This document shows, in pieces, positions 44,475-53,263 of a stretch of 64,000 nucleotides of DNA (the first letter of the stretch is position 1; each line of letters starts with the position of its first letter). This stretch comes from Myxococcus stipitatus (GTDB lineage Bacteria; Myxococcota; Myxococcia; Myxococcales; Myxococcaceae). A program made the translations under genes and the position numbers. The DNA is taken from contig NZ_CP102770.1 of the NCBI RefSeq assembly GCF_038561935.1, forward strand, positions 1,612,001 through 1,676,000, written 5' to 3'. Under the pieces are notes generated by a model. That model made no database searches. It saw nothing but the letters and a program-made list of their open reading frames with translations, and was not told where the DNA came from.

Positions 44475-44606
44475 GTGCCCCTCGTTCTCGAATGAGATGA
44501 GCGCTGCGCTCGTCTCAGTGGGCGCGGTGTTGCTGGGCATGCCCGCGTGAGTGCCCCTTGTACGCCACGGAGGTGAGCACTGCGCTCGCCTCCGTGGGCA
44601 TGATGC
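44422..44606 (+). repeat. 76-bp tandem repeat, about 2.4 copies, over the transporter 3' end
   Basis: The segment including the last about 17 codons and stop of the DMT transporter (44422-44497) is repeated as 44498-44573, and partly again from 44574 to about 44606. Copies 1 and 2 align at a 76-bp offset, for instance GTGGGCGCGGT and GGGCATGCCCGCGTGAGTGC occur in both. Copy 3 shares the TGAGCxCTGCGCTCG start and CCGTGGGC. Substitutions are scattered (about 10-20% by eye), so the duplication is not recent. It lies between convergent genes and contains a GCATGC core. Confidence 0.8.
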
Positions 44607-44627
44607 CGCCGAGCCCGTCCGCGACGA

Positions 44628-46547
44628 CTACTCCGTCTTCGCGGAGGCCCCCAGCCGCTTCAGGGCCTGCTTCGCGTCCTCGTGGTTGGGCTCCAGCTTG
44701 AGCGCCGTCTCGTAGGACTGCTTCGCCTCATCCATCCGCTTGGCGGCCTCCAGCAACTGCCCCAGGGCGTTGTGCGGCTCGGCGAAGTTCGGGTCCACCT
44801 GCACGGAGGCACGGAAGGACTTCTCCGCGTCCTTCGTCTTGCCCTGCTGGTACAGCGCATGGCCCAGATAGAGCAACGCCAGCGCGTTGCGAGGCTCCAC
44901 CGCGAGCACATCCCCCAACACCTGACGCGCCTTGGCTCCATCTCCACCGCGCAGGTACAGGTTGCCCAGCTCGGCGCGCGCTTCAATCTGCGCCGGGTCC
45001 TTGGCCACCACCGCCTCCAGCTCCGTCACCGCCAGGTCAGGCCGCCCGCGTCGCGAGTGGACGATGCCCAGCCGCGCCAGCGCCGCCGTGTCCGCCTCCT
45101 CGCCTTCCTTCGGCCGCAGGTACGTCTCCGCGCCCGGGTAGTCCCCCATCGCCATCAGCAGGTCCGCCAGGGCGAGCTTCGCCCCGCGATGGTTCGGGTC
45201 CTCCTTGAGAATCTCCAGGTACAGGGGCTGCGCCTTCGCGGCCACGCGCTTCTTCGCGTACGTGTCCGCCAGGGCCATGCGGTTCTCCACCGTCGGAGAC
45301 AGGCCGATGCACGCCTCGTACTCCACGATGGCGCCGTCCAGGTCACCCTTGGCCTTCAGCGCCTCGCCATAACCCGCGCGCGCGGCGGCATCCTTCGGGA
45401 ACGCCTCCACCGCCGTCTTCAGCGTGGCCACCGCCTCCTCGGCCTTGCCCAGCGAGAGATACGCCCGCGCCAATCCCTGGTACGCCTCCGTCGTCTTCCG
45501 CCCGTCGTCGGAGCTCTTCTCGATGGCCTTCTTGAAGGCCTCCACCGCCTGCTTCTTCTTGCCCTGCTCCAGGTACAGGTGGCCCAGCTGCGTGTACGGC
45601 CCGCTCGAGCGACGCGGCTCCAACACCAGCGCCTTCTCGAAGGACTTCGTGGCGCGCACGTTGTCGCCCAGCTGGAAGTACGCGAGCCCCAGGTTGAAGT
45701 GCGCCTCCGCGTACTTCGGGTCCGCGGAGATGGCCTTGAGGAACGCCTCCGTCGCCTTGCGCGGGTCGCCCTTCTCGTTCAGCGCCACGCCCAGGTTGTT
45801 GTGCGCCCGCGCATGCTTCGGCTCGGCGGCCAGCGCGCGCTGGTACTCACCAATGGCCCCGTCGTAGTCGTTCTCCCGCAGCAGGATGACGCCCAGGTTG
45901 TAGTGCGCCTCCGCGTCGCCCAGCTTCTCGCGCGTGGCCTCGCGCAGCGTCTCCTTCGCCTCGCCGTTGAGCCCCTTCTCGGCCAACGCCTTGCCCAGGT
46001 TGACGCGCGCCACGTTCAGCCTGGCGTCCAGCTTCAGCGCCTCCCGGTACGCCTCGATGGCGTCGTCCGTGCGGTTGGCGCGCTGGAGCGCCTCGCCCAG
46101 GTTGAAGCGCAGCTCCGGGTCCTTCGGCGCCAGCTCCACCGCGATGGAGTACTGGCTGATGGCCACGTCCGTCTCGTCCAGGACCCGGGCGAGCAGTCCG
46201 CGCTCGGCGCGCAGCGACATGTCCTCGGGGAACGCGGCGATGGACTGGTCCAGGAGCGTGCGCGCCTTCTCCGCGTCACCCGCGAGCCGCACCGCCCGCG
46301 CCAGGGCCAGCCTGGGAGGAATCAACTCCGGCTCCAGCTCCACCAGCTTCGTCAGCGGCTCCACCGCCTTCTTCGGCTTGTTCAACGCCAGGAAGGCCGT
46401 GCCCAGACGGTAGAGCGCGTCCGCGTCGTCCGGAGACGCGCGCAGGCGAGCGCTCTCCACGGCCGCGGTGCGCTCCAGCGCCGCCGCGTCGGGCGGAGGC
46501 GTCTGGGCGGTGAGCAACTGGAGGACTAGGACGCCGGCTTTCGTCAT
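44628..46547 (-). CDS. TPR-repeat protein, last gene of the Glt/Nfs-like operon
   Basis: This is a 639-residue protein. Its ATG at 46547 overlaps the upstream stop (TGATG). A weak signal-like start (AGVLVLQLLTAQTPPP) is followed by about 15 tetratricopeptide repeats, for instance DALYRLGTAFLALNKPKKAVEPLTKLVELEP, AEAHYNLGVILLRENDYDGAIGEYQRALAAEP, and PHNALGQLLEAAKRMDEAKQSYETALKLEP. TPRs scaffold protein complexes; the operon context places it in an envelope machine. An alternative start is the GTG at 46550. It is convergent with the transporter gene, with a 76-bp repeat in between. Confidence 0.86.
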   Translation of the reverse strand: MTKAGVLVLQLLTAQTPPPDAAALERTAAVESARLRASPDDADALYRLGTAFLALNKPKKAVEPLTKLVELEPELIPPRLALARAVRLAGDAEKARTLLDQSIAAFPEDMSLRAERGLLARVLDETDVAISQYSIAVELAPKDPELRFNLGEALQRANRTDDAIEAYREALKLDARLNVARVNLGKALAEKGLNGEAKETLREATREKLGDAEAHYNLGVILLRENDYDGAIGEYQRALAAEPKHARAHNNLGVALNEKGDPRKATEAFLKAISADPKYAEAHFNLGLAYFQLGDNVRATKSFEKALVLEPRRSSGPYTQLGHLYLEQGKKKQAVEAFKKAIEKSSDDGRKTTEAYQGLARAYLSLGKAEEAVATLKTAVEAFPKDAAARAGYGEALKAKGDLDGAIVEYEACIGLSPTVENRMALADTYAKKRVAAKAQPLYLEILKEDPNHRGAKLALADLLMAMGDYPGAETYLRPKEGEEADTAALARLGIVHSRRGRPDLAVTELEAVVAKDPAQIEARAELGNLYLRGGDGAKARQVLGDVLAVEPRNALALLYLGHALYQQGKTKDAEKSFRASVQVDPNFAEPHNALGQLLEAAKRMDEAKQSYETALKLEPNHEDAKQALKRLGASAKTE

Positions 46548-47185
46548 CACAGGTTCTCCACGTAGGGACTGGCACGCGCATCAAACGTCTTCCGGGCGAG
46601 CGCGGTCTTCTTCACCTCCCACGCCTCCCGCGCCGCCTTCTCTTCCTTCTCCGCCTCGGCGAGCCCCGCGCGCTCCTCCTTCACCTCCGCCTCGCACTCG
46701 GCGACCTGCTCCTCGAACTCCTTCGGGTCCAGCTCCTCGCTGCCCTGCACCTTCGCCTTGCGGGCCGACGTCAGCTTGGCCATCTCGAACTTCGCGAAGG
46801 CGCAGTCGCGCGCCAGCTCCGACACGTCCCGCAGCCCCACCGACAGGCGCTGCTTCGCGCGCAGGTACTCCACGCGCGCCTCGGACTCCTCGATGGCCAG
46901 CTTCGCCACCTCGCGAGACACCTCGTCCGTGGCGCGGTCCACCTCGTCCTCCGCCGCGTCCTGGCGGGAGCGGGCGCGGCGGATGTTGTCGCGGGCACGG
47001 TCAATCTCGTTGTTGGCCTCGTCCACCTTGTCGACGGCGAGCGCCAGCTCGTTCTCCGCCTCGAGCAGCTCGATGCGGACCTCGAAGGGGAGCTTCTTCA
47101 CCAGCGAGCCGGGCACCTTCATGCCGTAGCTGGAGCCGCAGCCCGCGGCGAGGAGGGAAAGCGAGAGCAGGACGATGTGCTTCAT
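46547..47185 (-). CDS. Coiled-coil lipoprotein of the Glt/Nfs-like operon
   Basis: This is a 212-residue protein with lipobox LLAAGC (Cys16). Residues about 35-205 form a nearly unbroken acidic/basic coiled coil: EVRIELLEAENELALAVDKVDEANNEIDRARDNIRRARSR, ATDEVSREVAKLAIEESEARVEYLRAKQRLS, EECEAEVKEERAGLAEAEKEEKAAREAWEVKK. It probably spans part of the periplasm from the outer membrane. The start overlaps the previous gene's stop by 4 bp. The pattern is generic, so a specific role is not assigned. Confidence 0.82.
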   Translation of the reverse strand: MKHIVLLSLSLLAAGCGSSYGMKVPGSLVKKLPFEVRIELLEAENELALAVDKVDEANNEIDRARDNIRRARSRQDAAEDEVDRATDEVSREVAKLAIEESEARVEYLRAKQRLSVGLRDVSELARDCAFAKFEMAKLTSARKAKVQGSEELDPKEFEEQVAECEAEVKEERAGLAEAEKEEKAAREAWEVKKTALARKTFDARASPYVENL

Positions 47186-47700
47186 GGAACGGTCGCCTCG
47201 AAGCTGCCGAAGATGGTGCGGCCGGAATAGATGTCGATGCCGTTGACGAACGTGACGTGGAAGTCGCCCGACACGCGCTGGCCCTTCGCGGTGGGCAGCC
47301 GGTCCACCACGAGCGAGCCGCGCTCCAGCTGGGGAAACGCGCGCGCGGGCTCATCCAGCACGGCTCGGCCGATGGCGCCTCGCTGCGCGCCACCGCCCAC
47401 GTCCTCGGCCAGGTTGATGTCGAGCCCGCCGGTGTAGCCCTCGGGAATCATGTCCCCCACGCGCGCGCTGACCTTCAGCACGGTGTTCACCCCCGAGCCC
47501 TGCGGCGTGACGAAGTTGATGGACAGCTCCCCCTCGGCCAGCACCGCCTCCGCGCGTCGGTAGCGCAGGTCCAACAGCGGCGACACGCTGCCCTCCAGCG
47601 TGCCGCCCTCCTCACCACACGCGCAGAGGCCCGCCGCCAGCGCCGTGAGCGCCAGCGTCCGCAGTCCTCGCGCGGGGGTGGAATGAAAGCGCGGGCTCAC
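47182..47700 (-). CDS. Small beta-rich lipoprotein of the Glt/Nfs-like operon
   Basis: This is a 172-residue protein with a GTG start at 47700 overlapping the upstream stop (GTGA), lipobox LAAGLCACG (Cys about residue 29). The mature part is beta-rich: SVSPLLDLRYRRAEAVLAEGELSINFVTP, NTVLKVSARVGDMIPEGYTGGLDINLAED, VSGDFHVTFVNGIDIYSGRTIFGSFEATV. No family recognised by name. An alternative ATG five codons upstream (47715) exists. The 4-bp overlaps with both neighbours make co-translation likely. It may be a structural lipoprotein of the same complex; similar small lipoproteins sit in Glt-type clusters. Confidence 0.75.
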   Translation of the reverse strand: MSPRFHSTPARGLRTLALTALAAGLCACGEEGGTLEGSVSPLLDLRYRRAEAVLAEGELSINFVTPQGSGVNTVLKVSARVGDMIPEGYTGGLDINLAEDVGGGAQRGAIGRAVLDEPARAFPQLERGSLVVDRLPTAKGQRVSGDFHVTFVNGIDIYSGRTIFGSFEATVP

Positions 47701-50700
47701 TTGCACGCCTTCCATCCCGCGGTGTCCACGTCGGGGCCATTGAGCGAGCCCACGTCCTTGAGGACGGACAGCTCGCGGCGAGCCCCTTCCACGTCGCCGA
47801 AGCGGCAGCGCAGCGCGGCCAGGTTGAGCCGGGCCTTGTCGTAGGTGGGGTCGGAGTCCATGGCCTTCGCGTACGCGGCGCGAGCCCCCATGGCATCCCC
47901 CATGTTGAGCAGCGCCCAGCCCAGCGCGGAGTGCGCGGACGCCTTGGTGTCCTGCAGCTCCGTCACCCGGCCGAACGTCAGCTGCGCCACGCCGAACTGA
48001 CGCGCGTCCAGGTAGGCCATGCCCAGCGCCTCCAGGGACTCGACGCTGAGCGTGCGCTCGGCCTTCTTGCGCAGGTCCTCCAGCGCCGCGGGCTGCGCGG
48101 GCGAGCCCGGCTGCGGCACGGGCAGCGCGGCCTGCTCGGTGCGCGCGCGGCAACCCACCACCGCGGCGTTGAACACCTCCAGCGACTCCGCGCGGGACAG
48201 ACACGCCTTGAACGCCTCTTCCGAGCGCGCCTTCAGCGGCCCCACCTGCTCCTTGACCGCCGCCTGGAACTGCTGCGACTCGGCCGAGGACAGGCCCGCG
48301 GGCACGGGTGTGGACTCGACGACGTCCGCGATGTGCCCGTACGCCAGCGCCAGCTTCCACAGCGAGGCCACCGCCCACTCGGGATAACCCAGCGACGCGG
48401 CCTGCGTGTAGATGCCCTCCAGGCTCTGCAGCGCGGCGACCTTCTCCTCCACCTTGTCCGCCGGCAGGTCCTTGTAGCCGCGGTAGAGAATCTCGCCCAG
48501 GAACCACAGGCCCTTGGCGGCCTCTTCCGTCTGCCCGTTGGGGCCCTGCACGGCCGTGGTGAGCGTGGCCACCAGCGCGTCCGCGTTGGCCGTGGGCGCC
48601 GTGGTCGCCTGCACCTCGGCGAGCACCGCCGCCGCCCCCGCGCTGCGCGGATCCAGCTTCAGCGCGGACTCCGCGGCCAGCTTCGCGCGCGAGTAGTCCT
48701 TCGCCTTCAGCCGCGCCTCGGCGAGGAGCACCAGCACCTCCGCCTTGCGAGCACCGGAGACCTCCGCCGCCGTCTCCAGGTTGCGCGCGGCCTCCTTGTA
48801 CTCACCCAGCGCCATGCGCAGCCGCGCGCCCGCCAGCCACCCATCCACGCCGGCGATGTCCGCGCCCAGCTTCTGGCCCACCTGCTCGAACCACGCCGCC
48901 GCCTCGCCGAACGCCGCGGCCTCCGCCGCGTGCCGGCCCAGCGTCAGGAGCACGTCCGAGAGGTACTGGCTCTTGGGGTAGTCCTGCACCAGCTTGCCGC
49001 CCAGGTCGCGCTCGGCCTGCAGGTCCCGCTTCTCGCGCGCCGCGGTGAACGCGCCATACAGCGCCTTCTCGCCGATGTCGGAGTTCTTGTTCTCGTCCGC
49101 CACCTTCACGAGGCCCTGGATGACGTCGCCCGTCTCCTGGGCGCTCTGGAGCGCCAGCTCGTCCAGCGCCTCGGCGCGGCTCTGTGTGAGGATCTTCTGC
49201 ACCTCCGCGCGGAAGCTCGCGGGCAGGGGTGAGCCGAGGAGCTTCTTGCCCGTCTCGTCCAGGCCCTTGAAGTCGTTGACCTGCCGCAAGCTGTCCAGCG
49301 CCAGGTTGCCGGCGACGGTGGCTTCCTTGTGCTGCGGATGCGTGAGCGCGAAGGCGGTGAACAGCTCCGACGCCTTCGGGTAGTCGCCGTCCTCGTAGAA
49401 GGCGCGGGCGATGTTGAACTTCACCTCCAGGGCGTTGGGGCTCTGGGGGTAGCGCGACACGTACTCCGCGCCCAGGAGCTTCATGGCCTGGCGCGCGTCG
49501 GCGACCTCGTAGGCGTTGCGCTTGAGGGCCTCCTCCGGCTTGAGCGTGGAGAAGTGCGCGAGCAGCGCCGCGTAGATGGCCTCCTCCTCGCCCTTGGCGT
49601 CCTTGGCCTTGGCCTCGTAGCGGGCCAGCTCCTCGAACTGGCGCGCGGCCTCCGGGAAGGACTTCGCGGAGAAGAGCGCCTCCGCGCGGTTCTTCATCAT
49701 GGGGCGCACGTACTGCTCGGGACGGAAGAGGCTCAGGTATGCCGCGTACGCCTCGGCGGTGCTCAGGTAGAGCTCCTTCTCCTCCTTCTTCTGCGCGGCC
49801 AGGTGGAGCTGGGTGGCCAGGTCGCGCCCCATCTCCTCCAGCTCCGCGAGCTGCTTCTTGCGGTCCGTGTCCGGCAGCTCCGGGTCCGTCTTGCTCTGCA
49901 CCGCCGCGCGCACCAGCACGCGAAGGTCCTCCGGCTCCGGCAGCACCTTGCCCTTGGCCGCCTTGAGGGCGTCGTAGAGCTTCTGGCCGCGCTCCAGGTC
50001 CTGCTCCGGGTCGTGCTGGATCTCCATCAGCTTGCGCAGCGCGGGGATGGCCCACTCGTACTGCTGCTTGATGAAGTAGCGGTTGCCCAGCTTGTCCAGC
50101 GCCAGCGCATACGTGGCGCGGCTGTCGCTGAGCTTCTCGAAGTAGTTGAGCGCGCCCTTGGCCGGACGCGCCTCCGTGTAGCTGTAGACCAGGTCCAGCA
50201 GCGCCTCGCGCTTGACGTTGAGCGCCTTCTTCACGTCCACGCCCGGCAGGGGCGCGCTGGCGGCGGCGGCCTCGAAGAACGCCACGGCGTCGGCGTGCTT
50301 GGCCTGGTTCACCCGAATCCAGCCCATCTTGTAGCGGGCCAGGTCATGCACGGGGGAGGGTGGGGCCTCCAGAATCGCCTGGTAGTGCTTCTCCGCCTCG
50401 ACGAGGTCCGCCTTGTCGAAGAAGTGGTCGCCGAGAATCTGCTCCGCCTCCAGCCGCAGCGGGCTGGTGGTGAACTTGCGCGTCAGGTCGCCGAGCGTCT
50501 TGAGCATCTCGTCGAACTGGCCCAGCTCACGCTGCTCGTGCGCCAGGTAGAACGTCACCTGGTCGCCGTCCTTGAAGTCCGGGTACTCGCGCAAGAGGCG
50601 GTAGTACATCTGCACCGCCTTCTGCTTGAGCAGCCGCGTCTCGGGCGAGACGATGGCGCCCGTGGCTCCCTCGGGCCGGGACTCGGCCTGGAGGTAGTAC

Positions 50701-50969
50701 ACGTAGCGGCTCTTCTCGACGTAGAGCTCGGCCAGCCGGAACTGGAGGTCCGGCAGGTACGGCGCGTTGCGGCTCTTGGAGATGAGCTTCTCCGTCTCGC
50801 CGATGGCGCGGTCGACCTTGAAGATGTCGCGCTTGAGCTTGGTGATGAGCTCCTCGCGCTCCTTGGCCTTGGAGACGATGGGGTTCAGGCCGGGGCCGGA
50901 GCGGCTGGTTCCCGGTGCGGCGGCCGCCAGCAGGGCGGCGGCAATCAGGCCGGTCATGGTGCCGGTCAT
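47697..50969 (-). CDS. Large TPR protein of the Glt/Nfs-like operon (GltD-like)
   Basis: This is a 1090-residue protein; ATG at 50969 overlaps the upstream stop by 4 bp. A short signal (GLIAAALLAAAAPGTS) is followed by a helical, TPR-rich superhelix throughout: FRLAELYVEKSRYVYYLQ, LYVEKSRY and HYQAILEAPP type repeats, PDLQFRLAEL, AYVSRYPQSPNALEVKFNIARAFYEDGDYPKASELFTAFALTHPQH, KARLNLAALRCRFGDVEGARRELSVL. Length, exported location and TPR content resemble GltD/NfsD, the largest TPR proteins of the gliding and sporulation machines. That is a similarity of architecture, not a proven orthology. Confidence 0.83.
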   Translation of the reverse strand: MTGTMTGLIAAALLAAAAPGTSRSGPGLNPIVSKAKEREELITKLKRDIFKVDRAIGETEKLISKSRNAPYLPDLQFRLAELYVEKSRYVYYLQAESRPEGATGAIVSPETRLLKQKAVQMYYRLLREYPDFKDGDQVTFYLAHEQRELGQFDEMLKTLGDLTRKFTTSPLRLEAEQILGDHFFDKADLVEAEKHYQAILEAPPSPVHDLARYKMGWIRVNQAKHADAVAFFEAAAASAPLPGVDVKKALNVKREALLDLVYSYTEARPAKGALNYFEKLSDSRATYALALDKLGNRYFIKQQYEWAIPALRKLMEIQHDPEQDLERGQKLYDALKAAKGKVLPEPEDLRVLVRAAVQSKTDPELPDTDRKKQLAELEEMGRDLATQLHLAAQKKEEKELYLSTAEAYAAYLSLFRPEQYVRPMMKNRAEALFSAKSFPEAARQFEELARYEAKAKDAKGEEEAIYAALLAHFSTLKPEEALKRNAYEVADARQAMKLLGAEYVSRYPQSPNALEVKFNIARAFYEDGDYPKASELFTAFALTHPQHKEATVAGNLALDSLRQVNDFKGLDETGKKLLGSPLPASFRAEVQKILTQSRAEALDELALQSAQETGDVIQGLVKVADENKNSDIGEKALYGAFTAAREKRDLQAERDLGGKLVQDYPKSQYLSDVLLTLGRHAAEAAAFGEAAAWFEQVGQKLGADIAGVDGWLAGARLRMALGEYKEAARNLETAAEVSGARKAEVLVLLAEARLKAKDYSRAKLAAESALKLDPRSAGAAAVLAEVQATTAPTANADALVATLTTAVQGPNGQTEEAAKGLWFLGEILYRGYKDLPADKVEEKVAALQSLEGIYTQAASLGYPEWAVASLWKLALAYGHIADVVESTPVPAGLSSAESQQFQAAVKEQVGPLKARSEEAFKACLSRAESLEVFNAAVVGCRARTEQAALPVPQPGSPAQPAALEDLRKKAERTLSVESLEALGMAYLDARQFGVAQLTFGRVTELQDTKASAHSALGWALLNMGDAMGARAAYAKAMDSDPTYDKARLNLAALRCRFGDVEGARRELSVLKDVGSLNGPDVDTAGWKACK

Positions 50970-52579
50970 GGGGTCTCCTCGATGCAGCGGCTCTCGATGC
51001 TGACCCGGTACGACTTGAGCTCGTCGTTCCAGTATTCGCCGTTGAAGCGGAAGGCGACGCTGTCGGGCGTCAGGAGTTGTTCATCCTCGGGCGCCACGAT
51101 TTTCGCGCCCTTCTTCACGCGCTCGTACAGCTTCAGTCCCACTTCGTATTCCATCAGCCGCACCTGCTCGGCGGCGCGCAGGAGCGTGTCCGCCTCCTGC
51201 CGCACGGCGTCCGCCAGGCGCGCGTCGTAGACCCGCACGGCCTCCGCGCGCGACAGGTCATACAGCTTGGTCAGGTGCGTGAAGAGCCGGTCGCCGAAGC
51301 TGCCGGCGTAGCGGCCCAGGCGCTCACCCTCCAAGTCCAACGTCTCCACGAAGCGCGCGGCGCGCTGGGTGCCACCGTGCGAGTTCGCCGCGCGGCGCAG
51401 GCGCAGGTCCTGCGTCAGGTCATCCCGGTTGCGCACCGCCTCCAGCGAGTCGGCGAAGCGGCGCGTGAGCTCCTTCGCCGCGCGCTTGGCGGGCAGGTAG
51501 TGACACAAGTCGCGGTAGATGAGCGCCCGCAGGAGGTACTTGTCCGGCAGGAACTCGTCGCGGAAGGACGGCGCGTCCAGCGTGGTGAGGATGCCCAGCG
51601 ACGCGCGCAGCTCGCCCAGCTTGTAGCGGGTCCACGCCTCCTCCAGGTAGATGCTGGCGCGGCCCGGGTCCAGCTCCGGCAGCTTCACCAGGTTGTAGGC
51701 CTCCAGCGCGCCGGTGAAGTCCTTGCGCTCGTAGCGCAGGCGGGCCACCGCGAGCGCCGCCTCGTTGCGCGCCTCGCGGGTGAGCTTCTCGTCCTTGGAC
51801 AGCCCCAGGAAGTCGGCGATGAGCTCCTCGGACGGCTCCTTCACCTGCTTGAGCCGCGTGACGAGCATCGCGAACTTCGCGTGGCTGGCCTCGGCGCTCG
51901 TCTCCGACAGCTTGGCGAAGTGCGTGTTGGCCCAGCGCTCGTTGCCCACGCGCAGGTCCACCAGGCCCTGCTGGTAGTGCGCATAGGCGCCCGTCTCCTC
52001 CGGGAGGAAGCCCAGGTCCAGCGCTCCGAAGACCTGCTCGTCAATCATCACGTCATCGTGAGGACGGTCCGTCAGCTCCTTCAGCGCGTCGAGCGCGCGC
52101 GGGATGACGTTGGGGTTGGAGCGCTCCCGGGCGATGCGCGCCAGGTAGGAGGCGCCCGCGTGCGTGAGCCCCAGGTCGATGAGGCTCTTGGCGAGGAAGT
52201 ACTGGCCCCAGGCGTAGTTGTCGTCCGTCTTGGGCGCGGCGAGCAGCCACGCGTACAGCGGCCCCGCGGCGGCGCGAGCGTCGCCGTCGAAGTAGTCCTG
52301 GAGCGCCTTGTCGAAGATGGCGGGGTCCACCTTCCGGGGGATGGGCGGAGGGGCCTCGGCCGTCGCTGGCTTCTTGTCGGACGCGGGAGCCTCCGTGCCC
52401 GGAGTCGCGGGCGCGGGCGCCGCGGGCGCCGGCGTGGCGGGCTTCGCGGCGCCGGCCTTGGCACCTGGTGGAGGTGGCGGCATGGGCAGCGAGCCGCCGC
52501 CAGACTGCGCGGAGGCCGCCGCTGGAGACACGACGAGCGCGGCGCTGGTGAGCGCGGCGATGAGTGAGCGAGGAGTCAT
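50966..52579 (-). CDS. Exported TPR-type protein of the Glt/Nfs-like operon (GltC-like)
   Basis: This is a 537-residue protein with a signal peptide ending SPAAASAQ and a Pro/Ala-rich linker. A repeat-rich helical domain follows, with YFDGDARAAAGPLYAWLLAAPKTDDNYAWGQYFLAKSLIDLGL, AYAHYQQGLVDLRVGNERWANTHFAKL, ARLRYERKDFTGALEAYNLV. The C-terminal end DELKSYRVSIESRCIEETP is a possible disulfide or sorting tail. The start ATG at 52579 overlaps the upstream stop by 4 bp. I associate it with the GltC/NfsC type of periplasmic TPR component, from domain arrangement rather than alignment. Confidence 0.8.
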   Translation of the reverse strand: MTPRSLIAALTSAALVVSPAAASAQSGGGSLPMPPPPPGAKAGAAKPATPAPAAPAPATPGTEAPASDKKPATAEAPPPIPRKVDPAIFDKALQDYFDGDARAAAGPLYAWLLAAPKTDDNYAWGQYFLAKSLIDLGLTHAGASYLARIARERSNPNVIPRALDALKELTDRPHDDVMIDEQVFGALDLGFLPEETGAYAHYQQGLVDLRVGNERWANTHFAKLSETSAEASHAKFAMLVTRLKQVKEPSEELIADFLGLSKDEKLTREARNEAALAVARLRYERKDFTGALEAYNLVKLPELDPGRASIYLEEAWTRYKLGELRASLGILTTLDAPSFRDEFLPDKYLLRALIYRDLCHYLPAKRAAKELTRRFADSLEAVRNRDDLTQDLRLRRAANSHGGTQRAARFVETLDLEGERLGRYAGSFGDRLFTHLTKLYDLSRAEAVRVYDARLADAVRQEADTLLRAAEQVRLMEYEVGLKLYERVKKGAKIVAPEDEQLLTPDSVAFRFNGEYWNDELKSYRVSIESRCIEETP

Positions 52580-53211
52580 TCCGTGGCGCCGAAGTTGAAC
52601 GCGGTTCCGAGCTGGACCACGGGGACGTTGATGATGCGCGACGCGCCGGCGAACACGACGTTGTTCGTCACGTCGAGCCGGAACGACAGCGTCTTGCCGG
52701 AGAACATGCGGACGCCCACGCCCAGGTTCACCGCGGGCCGGAAGCCGTCCGCCCGGTCGATCTTCACCACGGTGCCGCCGACGAGCAGCGATGCCTCGAA
52801 GTGGACGACGGAGCTGTTGAGCACCGCCGTCTTGCCGTAGAGCGGGCTCCAGACCAGGTCCGAGCCCACCATCCACTGCACCTGGTCCTCGAACGCGGAC
52901 GCGGTGGGGGCCACGTCGAAGTCGCGCTCGAGCTGGCGGCGCAGCGACGTCTGGATGTTGTAGCTGTAGGTGCCTCGGCCCACCTGCCACGCGAACGTGT
53001 CGCTGAAGTGGTACGTGTACGAGACGCTTCCGACGAGGCCCTTGTAGAAGGCGTCCGCGGGGAGCACGCCGACACCGAGATAGAGCTCGTGGTGCATCCG
53101 GTAGAGCCGCTCCTGGATGGCGGAGACGGCGCCGGGATTCTCGAGCGCCTCGGCCTGGGCGCGGGCAAGGCCGGGCACCAGGAACAAGAGGATGAGCAGG
53201 GCGTATCGCAC
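52576..53211 (-). CDS. Outer-membrane beta-barrel protein of the Glt/Nfs-like operon
   Basis: This is a 211-residue protein with a signal peptide ending GLARAQ. The mature part has alternating hydrophobic/polar beta strands: HELYLGVGVLPADAFYKGLVGSVSYTYHFSDTFAWQVGRGTYSYNI, SDLVWSPLYGKTAVLNSSVVHFEASLLVGGTVV, FRPAVNLGVGVRMFSGKTLSFRLDVTNNVVF, ending in QLGTAFNFGATE. It is likely an eight-stranded OmpA-like barrel without the peptidoglycan domain, as seen in several myxobacterial envelope clusters. A shared operon position with GltH/NfsH or GltA/B-like proteins fits. The stop overlaps the following gene by 4 bp. Confidence 0.82.
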   Translation of the reverse strand: MRYALLILLFLVPGLARAQAEALENPGAVSAIQERLYRMHHELYLGVGVLPADAFYKGLVGSVSYTYHFSDTFAWQVGRGTYSYNIQTSLRRQLERDFDVAPTASAFEDQVQWMVGSDLVWSPLYGKTAVLNSSVVHFEASLLVGGTVVKIDRADGFRPAVNLGVGVRMFSGKTLSFRLDVTNNVVFAGASRIINVPVVQLGTAFNFGATE

Positions 53212-53263
53212 GGTGGGGGCTTCCTGGCGGATGAGCGGAACGAGACGCGGCGGGGGGGCCGCG

